From Rickettsiales bacterium (GTDB lineage: Bacteria > Bacteroidota > Bacteroidia > Cytophagales > Cyclobacteriaceae): a stretch of DNA of 42,844 bases. The translations under genes and the position numbers were made by a program. The notes beneath the pieces were generated by a model. It saw only the letters and a list, made by a program, of their open reading frames with translations, did no database searches and was not told the DNA's origin. Numbering within the stretch: position 1 is the first letter of the stretch; every line of letters starts with the position of its first letter. The DNA lies in contig PBTY01000061.1 of assembly GCA_002729235.1 (NCBI GenBank), forward strand, positions 5,738 through 48,581, written 5' to 3'. Positions 8,317-16,683 of the stretch are shown here, piece by piece.

Positions 8317-11300
8317 TCACATCTCGATATTTCCAGAATTGGGTCTATATACTTCCAAAGGGCCACTATTTCTTCCGACGATAAACCCATTCTCAGTCGA
8401 AATTATTTGTTTGACCTCACCTTGAAACTGGAACCCTGACTTGGAATTATCTATATAAATCAAATCATCACCAACAACTTCCAACAGAGCACCATAAGAG
8501 CCATCTATTCGGGCTGTTTCTACTTCAAGGTTGTACTTATTGCCACCTAAAACTAAGAATCTCTTTCCTTCATATTCAAAAATAGAACAAGCATTTACAC
8601 TGGAACCTTGAACCTCATCAGGGAGAGGTTTGAAATCAAATTTCAAATCACCTTTATTAATTAGAATACCTGAATTAAAGGTCTTTGCTTCTTTTTTCAA
8701 AACAGACTTCAACTCTGACCCAGGAAAAATTTCGCTAAAGGTCTTTTCTGCGTACGATTTATAGGTAAGAAGTCTATCTTTTAAGTAATGCAATTCCTCC
8801 AGCAAATCTTCTCTACCTTTCACTGGATACTCTTTATTGCTTTCAAAATAACTTAATAAAGACTCCACATCACCATCACCATCTATGTCACCCCCATAAA
8901 TCTTCATCGGAGCTTGATATTTATAGTTCTTACCAAGATTACCCAATACAAAATCTTGCAGGCCATCATTATTGAAATCTACTGGATAGACACAATTCCA
9001 CCAACCAGACAAATTCTCTGTTCCGCTAATAGTCAGTTTTTTTATTTCGTTTGACTCGAATTGATAGAATTCAGGCTCCATCCACTCACCCACCACAACC
9101 AATGTGTTTTGTCCATTCATCTCAACCCAACCCAAATCTGTGACTAAACCCAAATTCAACTCACCAAAGTTTTCATTGATTTCTAATTGTCCATCTACAT
9201 TTTCCAATAGATAACTTGAGGATGAGTATGGATACGATCTTGGCTCAATATACCCACCAACGAATAAGTCTAAATCTCCATCAGAGTCATAGTCTAACGG
9301 TTGCACTGAAGATCCGCTGTAATTGTTACTAAACTTTATTGATTCGCTAAATACTCCACCTTCATTTAGATAAAGTCTATCAGCATAGTGACTGTCCCCG
9401 GCTGGAAATTCGTTACCTCCACTTACCACAAATAAATCAAGATCTCCATCATTATCTACATCAAGTGGTGTGGCATCCACATCTTCATAGCCCTTATCTC
9501 TTGCAAAACCGGACTGTTTAGATTTTATATAGGTACCGTCATCTTTTCCTAAGTACAATTCAGACTCTAATCCAGTGGCATTTCCAATAAAAACATCCAG
9601 ATTCCCATCTCCATTCGAATCAAATACAGTCAGGGCAGGACCCATTCGTGATATCCTATAAGGTAGTAGGAATTGATAAGAGTAATCATCAAATTCATTT
9701 TCTTTATGCTCAACTGCCAAAATTGACTTTTTGAACAGATTCATCTCAGAATTTGACTTCTTGAGAGACTTTAAAGATTCATCATCTTCTGCAACTATAT
9801 AATTTCCAGAATTAGGGTAATCAACCGAGAAATGACTTACCGCTCCCGATGGCCAATACACCTTCCCATCAATGGGGGATTTGATATCAGGAATAGCAAA
9901 AATTAAACTCGCCGGAACTGACGATTGAAAACCTCTGGTAAGAAAATTCTCCAATGTTTGAACAACTCCTCCATTCTCAATCACCACTTTTGCTCCAATA
10001 CCAAACTTGTTATCAATACCTTTGAGGTCAATTTGTAAAGATTTGCCTTTAACCGTATTTTCATACACCAAAGCCGTATGATCAATATTATTGACGATGA
10101 GGTCTAAATCTCCGTCACCATCCAAGTCACCATAGGCACTTCCATTAGAAAAACCATTAAAATCTAAACCCCACTTCTCACTTACATTCTCAAAAACCAG
10201 ACCTCCAGAGTTTTTAAACGCATAATTTCTTTTAGGTTCCTCAGGCAAAGCATTGATCATCTCTAATACACTAGTTCCCTCAAGATCATTGGATAAAGCA
10301 CGCTGATACAGCTGATTATTAAAGTCGTTATTGTTAACACTTCTTCTTAAACCATTAGCAATAAACAAATCCTTTGCCCCATCCAGATCAGCATCAAAAA
10401 AATCCACTGACCAACTCCAGTCTGTTTCTGCCACACCAGCCAACTGAGAAATTTGACTAAAAGCTCCAGATCCGGTGTTCAGTTGCAAAGAATTTTGCAT
10501 GTACTGATGATTGAAATCATATTCAACAGTTTTCCAAAACTCCGGAGCATTCATTGCTCCCATATTCGTTTTCTCGTGATAATGATTATCCGGCATCATG
10601 TCTAATTGAATTAGATCTATCAGACCATCATTATTAAAGTCAGCCATATCAGACCCCATCCCATAATTAGAAGTCTGCCGGAAATAGTCATTCAGTTTAT
10701 TACTGAAAGTTCCATCACCATTATTGATATAGAAATAGTCCGGTGTATTGAAGTCATTGGAAACGTACAAATCACTAAATCCATCATTGTTTATATCTGT
10801 CGCCAAAACATTTAAGGATAAGCCATAATTTAACACTCCAGATTCATTGGTAATTTCTGTGAAATAGTCTCCATCATTTCTATACAAGTGATCTGACTCA
10901 TCCATGGAAGGATTTTTTACCTTCATGTTCCAGAATTCGTTACTGCTATTAAACTTTGCTTCTGGATAGCTAGTAACGTACAGATCAAGATCTCCATCAT
11001 TTTCCAAATCAAAGAAAATCGACTGTACACTCATTCCATTATCATTCACCTTATACTCTTCTCCTAGTTCTTTAAATGTCCCGTCCGTATTATTTATAAA
11101 GAGTAAATTCTCTCTTGAGAATCGAGGATTGTTTCCTGTAATATCTTTTCCAGAAACACATAAATAAAAATCTAAGAAACCATCTCCATTAACATCACCA
11201 ACACTTACACCTGTAACCCAACGGTTTTTAGTTCTTAAACCGGCACGCCGTGTGATGTCCTCAAATTTGAACTGCCCCATATTCTTATAGAGCCTCGAGG

Positions 11301-11568
11301 TAACCATGTTGCCCGTAAGAAGCACATCATTTAAACCATCATTATCGATATCGAAAATAGCAACACCACCTCCGAAATACATATATGGATAACTAAAGTA
11401 ATTTAGGTATTCAGTCTCTTGAAGATTGTTAGCGAACTGAATCCCAGTAAGGTCAGGAGATTTAAGTTCAAATAATTGCCCAGGATCAGGGCTATTAGAT
11501 TCTTCTGATGCACATGCACTTAACATCAATAAAGGAAATACTATTAGAATTAATTTGGAGCCACTCAT
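8317..11568 (-). CDS. FG-GAP/VCBS repeat lipoprotein with ASPIC/UnbV domain (paralog 1)
   Basis: 1083 residues. It is a lipoprotein: lipobox LSAC at 16-19, then ASEES, whose acidic residues are compatible with surface export. About a dozen Ca-binding-type D-x-D/N-x-D-G motifs (e.g. DIDNDG near 73, DVNGDG near 125, DLDGDGDLD near 481) form at least two integrin-like beta-propellers. They are separated by an ASPIC/UnbV segment (~520-585, IGAKV...RGFQSS...WPSGAV). A full-length paralog lies at 18676-22143: both share GGGV near residue 66, the LAGV-x2-TDWSW motif, RGFQSSV and a (L)LP-x3-SRMGP segment opening the second propeller. It is divergent from the haloperoxidase-type gene, 84 bp away. Family function is unknown; binding of glycans or proteins is a guess from the fold. 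Confidence 0.85.
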   Translation of the reverse strand: MSGSKLILIVFPLLMLSACASEESNSPDPGQLFELKSPDLTGIQFANNLQETEYLNYFSYPYMYFGGGVAIFDIDNDGLNDVLLTGNMVTSRLYKNMGQFKFEDITRRAGLRTKNRWVTGVSVGDVNGDGFLDFYLCVSGKDITGNNPRFSRENLLFINNTDGTFKELGEEYKVNDNGMSVQSIFFDLENDGDLDLYVTSYPEAKFNSSNEFWNMKVKNPSMDESDHLYRNDGDYFTEITNESGVLNYGLSLNVLATDINNDGFSDLYVSNDFNTPDYFYINNGDGTFSNKLNDYFRQTSNYGMGSDMADFNNDGLIDLIQLDMMPDNHYHEKTNMGAMNAPEFWKTVEYDFNHQYMQNSLQLNTGSGAFSQISQLAGVAETDWSWSVDFFDADLDGAKDLFIANGLRRSVNNNDFNNQLYQRALSNDLEGTSVLEMINALPEEPKRNYAFKNSGGLVFENVSEKWGLDFNGFSNGSAYGDLDGDGDLDLIVNNIDHTALVYENTVKGKSLQIDLKGIDNKFGIGAKVVIENGGVVQTLENFLTRGFQSSVPASLIFAIPDIKSPIDGKVYWPSGAVSHFSVDYPNSGNYIVAEDDESLKSLKKSNSEMNLFKKSILAVEHKENEFDDYSYQFLLPYRISRMGPALTVFDSNGDGNLDVFIGNATGLESELYLGKDDGTYIKSKQSGFARDKGYEDVDATPLDVDNDGDLDLFVVSGGNEFPAGDSHYADRLYLNEGGVFSESIKFSNNYSGSSVQPLDYDSDGDLDLFVGGYIEPRSYPYSSSSYLLENVDGQLEINENFGELNLGLVTDLGWVEMNGQNTLVVVGEWMEPEFYQFESNEIKKLTISGTENLSGWWNCVYPVDFNNDGLQDFVLGNLGKNYKYQAPMKIYGGDIDGDGDVESLLSYFESNKEYPVKGREDLLEELHYLKDRLLTYKSYAEKTFSEIFPGSELKSVLKKEAKTFNSGILINKGDLKFDFKPLPDEVQGSSVNACSIFEYEGKRFLVLGGNKYNLEVETARIDGSYGALLEVVGDDLIYIDNSKSGFQFQGEVKQIISTENGFIVGRNSGPLEVYRPNSGNIEM

Positions 11569-11652
11569 GCTTAAATATATCCGTTAAACACATAAATATA
11601 ACGAACATCTGGTAGCCTGTGATAATTCTTCCTTGTTGGTTAATATTGTCGG

Positions 11653-12987
11653 ATGATGAGGTGTAGTGTCATAGGTTTTTTTGGGGGCTTATTATTACTC
11701 TTTGGGTGCAGTGAAAAAAGCAATCCCAATTACACTCCAAATATCAAAGAATGGAATGATGTCTTGACGAAAGTAATAATGGAGGATGTCTTCACTCCTC
11801 CTGTAAGTGCTCGTATTTATGCCTACTCAAATTTGGCTGCATTCGAGATTTTACGACAAGAACAAGATAGCATTGAGTCATTTGCCAAGGTTATTAGAGG
11901 GTTCCCTTCTATTGTTTCACCAAGCGATCCAATTGATTTCAAAATATCATCTTTAGTTGCCTATTGCACTGTGTCAGAATTCCTTGTGCTTGACAAAGCA
12001 CGCATGAATATCTCAGAGCACCATAAAATGACTGACTATTTTGAAGGTGAAGTGGAAAAACTGATTGAAGAAGGCTTTGATCAGGATATCATTAACTCTT
12101 CTATTAATTATGGTCAGGAGGTAGCCAAGGAAATAATAAAATGGACGAAATCCGATCACTATAAGCAACGAAGCTATCCGATATTTAAAGTGGTAGACAC
12201 ATTAGGAGGTTGGAAACCAACACCACCTTCTTTCTTACCTGCTGTAGAACCAAATTGGAATACCGTACGAACTTTTTTCATTGATTCGGCAGATCAGTTT
12301 AACATATCCAAATACAATACTCCTTTTGATATTGATCCAAACAGCACTTTTTACAAAGAAGCATATGCCGTATACAATAGTGTGAAGCAAGTCGATTCTA
12401 ACAGAGTAGCGATTGCTAAGTACTGGGATTGCAACCCGAACGTCGTTATTGGTTATTCTGGAAATATTAAACTGTGGAGCCAAAAAATATCTCCTGGAGG
12501 TCACTGGATTTCTATAGCTAGCCAAGCATGTGAGCAGTATAATCTCTCATTAACGGCCACATCGTTCATCGTCAGTTCCGTAGCCATGTCTCTACACGAT
12601 GCCTTTGTGTCATGCTGGGATATGAAGTATAAAACCAATCTTATTCGTCCAGAAACATACATTAGACAATACATTGACCCAGAATGGGTTCCTATTTTAG
12701 AAACGCCTGCTTTCCCCGAACATACTAGTGGACATAGTGTAGTATCAACGGCCGCTGCAACCATATTAACAAGTCTTATCGGAGATAATATGGAGTTCAC
12801 GGATGCTACAGAGGAATTCTTTGGGATGCCATCTAAAACCTTCCCTAGCTTCTATGCTGCATCAGAAGAGGCTGCAATTAGTCGTTTCTATGGAGGGATC
12901 CATTATTTGCCTGCTGCAGAAAAAGGGAAATCACAAGGCAAAGAATTAGGTAATTATGTAACAAAAAAAATCAGCTTACTCTATTAA
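11653..12987 (+). CDS. Vanadium-dependent haloperoxidase / PAP2-superfamily lipoprotein
   Basis: 444 residues, exported as a lipoprotein (LLFGC, Cys19). All residues that bind vanadate or phosphate in this superfamily are present: KX6RP as Lys325...Arg332-Pro333, Ser359-Gly360-His361 in FPEHTSGHS, and Arg411...His417 in SRFYGGIH. The K-to-R (7), R-to-H (6) and S-G-H spacings match the fungal chloroperoxidase pattern, and Phe354-Pro355 matches its FP pair. In the PAP2 third motif SRX5HX3D the final Asp is Ala421. The family includes haloperoxidases and acid phosphatases, and sequence alone does not decide between them. It is first in a four-gene operon with 10 bp to the TonB receptor. ATG at 11653 is chosen for its signal peptide. 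Confidence 0.88.
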   Translation: MMRCSVIGFFGGLLLLFGCSEKSNPNYTPNIKEWNDVLTKVIMEDVFTPPVSARIYAYSNLAAFEILRQEQDSIESFAKVIRGFPSIVSPSDPIDFKISSLVAYCTVSEFLVLDKARMNISEHHKMTDYFEGEVEKLIEEGFDQDIINSSINYGQEVAKEIIKWTKSDHYKQRSYPIFKVVDTLGGWKPTPPSFLPAVEPNWNTVRTFFIDSADQFNISKYNTPFDIDPNSTFYKEAYAVYNSVKQVDSNRVAIAKYWDCNPNVVIGYSGNIKLWSQKISPGGHWISIASQACEQYNLSLTATSFIVSSVAMSLHDAFVSCWDMKYKTNLIRPETYIRQYIDPEWVPILETPAFPEHTSGHSVVSTAAATILTSLIGDNMEFTDATEEFFGMPSKTFPSFYAASEEAAISRFYGGIHYLPAAEKGKSQGKELGNYVTKKISLLY

Positions 12988-12997
12988 TTAAAACCAT

Positions 12998-15673
12998 ATG
13001 ATCAAAACTCTAATCACTATATGTCTCACCACAGTCATATTGGTGAATGTATCAGCACAATCCAAGCCACTCAACGAAATACTCTCAGACTTATCAAAAC
13101 AAAATAGTATCAACATATTATATAATTCTGAAGAGGTAAATGATATCATCAGGGAAAACTCAAATGAACCAGCACTAGGCGATCAGTTAAGATCATTACT
13201 ATCTGGAACTGGTCTGGTTTTCCTTTATCAGGATGATAAGGATGTTTTCATACTTCCCGCCGAGCTTTTCAATAATTACTCAATCACCCTCCTTAATATA
13301 AATAGGACTCCTGATGAGTATGTAACAGACGATCTTTCTATATCGGATATTATCACCGCAGATGCAGTCTTCACCATATCTGGAGTAATTGCCGACTCTA
13401 AGACAAATGAGCCACTTATTGGCGCCTCAATTATTGTTAATAATGGTGATGAAGAAAAATATGCGATATCAGACGTAGAGGGAAAATACCAGCTTGAAGT
13501 CAATCCAGGAAGATATTCCTTTAAGGTATTGATGTCAGGGTTTCAACAAGAAGAATCTCAGCTGGCTGTTTTTACTGATTTGAATAAAAATGTTGCCATG
13601 TATGAGGAAACTATGTATTTGGATGAATTCACTATAACAGCGAATAAGTCCAACTCAGCATCCTCTACCGAAAGCAGCACCATGCAATTATCTGTAGAAA
13701 GTATTAAGAAGCTACCTCCTGCTTTTGGAGAAGTTGATGTGATCAAGTCAATCAGCTCATTACCAGGTGTCTCCAATGTCGGGGAGGGTACCTCTGGTTT
13801 TAACGTGCGAGGTGGCAATATTGATCAAAACCTAATCTTATTGGATGGAGCCCCAGTATACAACTCAGGACACTTATTTGGATTTTTCAGCATTTTTAAT
13901 CCTGATGCTCTTGATGGGTTCAAACTTTATAAGGGAGCTATACCATCATCTTTTGGTGGTAGAGCCTCTTCGGTTTTGACGATCTCTTTGAAGAATCCTG
14001 CAATGGAAGAGTTGAATTTTGGTGGAAGTGTTGGTATTCTCACTAGTAAGCTGCGGGTTGAAACTCCTATCAGTAAGAAACATGGGATTTCGTTCCTGGC
14101 TGCCGGAAGAATTGCATATCCGAATTTTGTCATGTCTCAATCCATAGAACAGACCATTAGTCAAAGTTCAGCCAGTTACAGTGACGTCACAGCAAAACTA
14201 AGTTATAAGCCATCCGATAAAGACTTTGCGTTATCATCTTCTCTCTATTTAAGCCAGGATGAATTCAGCTTTAGACCTGATACAGTATACGGTTGGGACA
14301 ACCAAATTGCAAACCTGGACTTTAGCAAATCTTTCGGAACTCATTTCTTCAATACACATATTCATTATTCCAATTACACAAATAAGATTACTGGTAACTA
14401 TACCAATAGTGAATACGATTACAATTCATCTGTTAACGATATTGGATTAAAGGCTGTATTGGCCAAGGATGATGAGCTGGGATTATCTTATGAGACCGGA
14501 TTAGAAGTAAAAAGGATCAAATTAAACCTGGGTGAGATTGAGCCATCCGGTGACCAAAGTAGCATCCTACCTTATGAAACGGGTGTGGAAAGGGGATTGG
14601 AAGGAGCAATCTTTGCTGAAGCTTCAAAACAAATCAATCAAAAACTCTCCTTAACAGCAGGATTAAGATACTCCATGTTTGCTCGACTAGGCGAGTCCTC
14701 AGAATACACCTACATGGAAGGGTTTAGTAAGGATCCGAGAAGAATTACCGACACCACATTTTATTCTTCAGGACAATTATACGGATTTAACTCAGGTTTA
14801 GAACCAAGGATTTCAGGCAAAATCACTTTGACACCTAAATCCTCATTTAAGTTCAGCTATAACCTGTTGAGACAATATTTACTTCTTGTCTCTAATACGG
14901 CAGCCCAGTCTCCTGTTGATATTTGGAAACTTTCTGGACCTAACCTTCAATCACAGCTCAACCATATTTGGAGTGTAGGTTACTATAGAGAAATTGACAA
15001 ACCAGACTTAAATGTCTCTGTTGAATTGTATTACAAGTTGCTAAAGAACAACATTGGCTATAAAGAAGGAGCACAACTTACTCTTAATAATAGTCTAGAA
15101 ACAGAATTAATAAATGGTGTTGGAAATTCCTATGGAATGGAATTCCTAATTAATAAGACAGAAGGTAAGAGCACTGGATGGATAAGCTACACTTATTCTA
15201 GATCATTCAACAAGCTTGATGGTCCCTACAGAACCGAGCGAATTAATAATGGTGAATTCTTCCCTTCCAACTTTGATAAACCTCACATCCTAAACTTCAT
15301 TTACAATTACGATTTTAACAGTCGCCTGAGTTCATCAGTTAATTTCGTTTATAATTCTGGAAGACCAATAACAGCACCGGAGTCCGCTTACTATTTCAAT
15401 GGCTCCATTATTGCGAATTATCAAGCTAGAAATCAGGAACGTGTTCCTGATTATCACCGATTGGATTTGTCCTTAACCTTGGAGAATAGGAAAAAAAGAA
15501 GTCGTGATTGGGAAACAAGTTGGACGTTTTCCGTCTACAACGTTTACGGTAGAAACAACCCATTCTCTGTTTATTTCTCTACTATAAGAGATGGCAGGTT
15601 GCCTCAAGCCTATAAATTATCAGTCTTAGGCTCCATTATTCCTGCTATCACATTCAACTTCGATTTAAAATAA
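12998..15673 (+). CDS. FecA-like TonB-dependent outer-membrane receptor with STN-like and carboxypeptidase-regulatory-like domains
   Basis: 891 residues. Signal peptide 1-20 (NVSA/QS). An STN-like region at ~23-90 (LNEILSDLSKQ...INILYNSEEV) precedes a CarboxypepD_reg-like beta-sandwich (~128-205, GASIIVNNGDEEKYAISDVEG). The plug (~225-330) has the hallmark GFNVRGGNIDQNLILLDGAP, followed by a beta-barrel ending in an aromatic strand (ITFNFDLK). It imports a ligand across the outer membrane using TonB energy. It is not a SusC-type protein, since there is no adjacent SusD. Instead a DUF4249 lipoprotein follows 6 bp downstream, a recurrent Bacteroidota pairing. An STN domain usually signals to a FecR/ECF-sigma pair, and none is in the window. 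Confidence 0.9.
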   Translation: MIKTLITICLTTVILVNVSAQSKPLNEILSDLSKQNSINILYNSEEVNDIIRENSNEPALGDQLRSLLSGTGLVFLYQDDKDVFILPAELFNNYSITLLNINRTPDEYVTDDLSISDIITADAVFTISGVIADSKTNEPLIGASIIVNNGDEEKYAISDVEGKYQLEVNPGRYSFKVLMSGFQQEESQLAVFTDLNKNVAMYEETMYLDEFTITANKSNSASSTESSTMQLSVESIKKLPPAFGEVDVIKSISSLPGVSNVGEGTSGFNVRGGNIDQNLILLDGAPVYNSGHLFGFFSIFNPDALDGFKLYKGAIPSSFGGRASSVLTISLKNPAMEELNFGGSVGILTSKLRVETPISKKHGISFLAAGRIAYPNFVMSQSIEQTISQSSASYSDVTAKLSYKPSDKDFALSSSLYLSQDEFSFRPDTVYGWDNQIANLDFSKSFGTHFFNTHIHYSNYTNKITGNYTNSEYDYNSSVNDIGLKAVLAKDDELGLSYETGLEVKRIKLNLGEIEPSGDQSSILPYETGVERGLEGAIFAEASKQINQKLSLTAGLRYSMFARLGESSEYTYMEGFSKDPRRITDTTFYSSGQLYGFNSGLEPRISGKITLTPKSSFKFSYNLLRQYLLLVSNTAAQSPVDIWKLSGPNLQSQLNHIWSVGYYREIDKPDLNVSVELYYKLLKNNIGYKEGAQLTLNNSLETELINGVGNSYGMEFLINKTEGKSTGWISYTYSRSFNKLDGPYRTERINNGEFFPSNFDKPHILNFIYNYDFNSRLSSSVNFVYNSGRPITAPESAYYFNGSIIANYQARNQERVPDYHRLDLSLTLENRKKRSRDWETSWTFSVYNVYGRNNPFSVYFSTIRDGRLPQAYKLSVLGSIIPAITFNFDLK

Positions 15674-15679
15674 CATCAC

Positions 15680-16672
15680 ATGAAAAAATTATTATATACG
15701 CTCGCACTTCTGGCAATTTGTTTTAGTTGCGTCGAGGTAATCGACTTGTCAACTCGTGATGGAGAAAAAACCTTAGTAGTTGATGGGATGTTCACAACTA
15801 AATTAAAACAACATCAAGTTAAACTATCATATACCACTGTTTACCCTTCCAATCCCAATGCTCTTCCAGAGGAACAATTGATCTCTGGTGCACAGGTTCA
15901 AGTCATAAGTGAAGCAGGAGAAACATTTGATTTTTATGAAAGTGCAATAGGTGTTTATTCAACTATTGATTCTGTTGCTGGTATTGTGGGTGGAACTTAC
16001 CAATTGAGACTATTTGTGGATGATCAAGAATACCTATCAGATCCACAGACCATTACTCCTGTCACTGCTCCTGACAGTATTTATTATGAGTACTTAGAAG
16101 ATGAAGATAATATAGCTGTATACATTGACTCAAAAGATCCAGGCGACTCAAGAAACTTCTATAGATGGACATGGACGAGCAATTACATAGTTATCACCAA
16201 CTTTGGGGATGAGTTAGATTGTTGTGCCAGATGTTTTATTTCTAAAGTTAGCAATGACATTGTACTTCATGAAGATACCTACACCAATGGTCAACCAATT
16301 ATCAAGAAGGAAATTGCTAAAATACCAGTAGACATCAATGGAGATTATCTGATATTCATAAATCAGCATTCAATATCAATAGAAACATACGACTACTACG
16401 ACCTCTTGAATAGACAAATTTCTAGTACAGGTAACCTTTTCGACCCACCTCCTTCAAGGCTTATTGGCAATATATCCGCAGTAAATAGCAATGAGAATGT
16501 CCTGGGATTCTTTATGGCATCTGATGAGAAGACGATTTTCGGTCAGATTAAAAGATCTCCTTATTTTACGGGATTAGGCAAAGTATCAAGATACGGAGAC
16601 TGCAGATTGTTAACTAACTCTGACACCTTGACTCCCCCCTTTTGGAACACTAAAGTATTACCTATTTACTAA
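15680..16672 (+). CDS. DUF4249-family lipoprotein, partner of the TonB receptor
   Basis: 330 residues. Lipoprotein signal with CFSC (Cys17) followed by VEVIDL, the typical start of DUF4249 proteins. The N-terminal half is a beta-rich, Ig/transthyretin-like region (LVVDGMFTTK near residue 33, GAQVQVISEAGETFDFYES, GGTYQLRLFVDDQEYLS), and the rest has the family's WTWTSNY-like core and a CCARC cluster near residue 180. DUF4249 genes regularly follow FecA-like TonB receptors in Bacteroidota, suggesting an outer-membrane accessory or surface lid, but the function is not established. It is third in the operon, with 6 bp and 11 bp gaps on either side. Confidence 0.82.
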   Translation: MKKLLYTLALLAICFSCVEVIDLSTRDGEKTLVVDGMFTTKLKQHQVKLSYTTVYPSNPNALPEEQLISGAQVQVISEAGETFDFYESAIGVYSTIDSVAGIVGGTYQLRLFVDDQEYLSDPQTITPVTAPDSIYYEYLEDEDNIAVYIDSKDPGDSRNFYRWTWTSNYIVITNFGDELDCCARCFISKVSNDIVLHEDTYTNGQPIIKKEIAKIPVDINGDYLIFINQHSISIETYDYYDLLNRQISSTGNLFDPPPSRLIGNISAVNSNENVLGFFMASDEKTIFGQIKRSPYFTGLGKVSRYGDCRLLTNSDTLTPPFWNTKVLPIY

Positions 16673-16683
16673 TAGAAATTTTT

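Noticed and set aside
8317-11568. Short near-repeated DNA words (such as CCATCATTATTAAA) through the gene, suggesting a repeat array
   Set aside because: They encode the recurrent DFNNDG-type FG-GAP motifs at irregular spacing; protein repeats, not a CRISPR or DNA repeat array.
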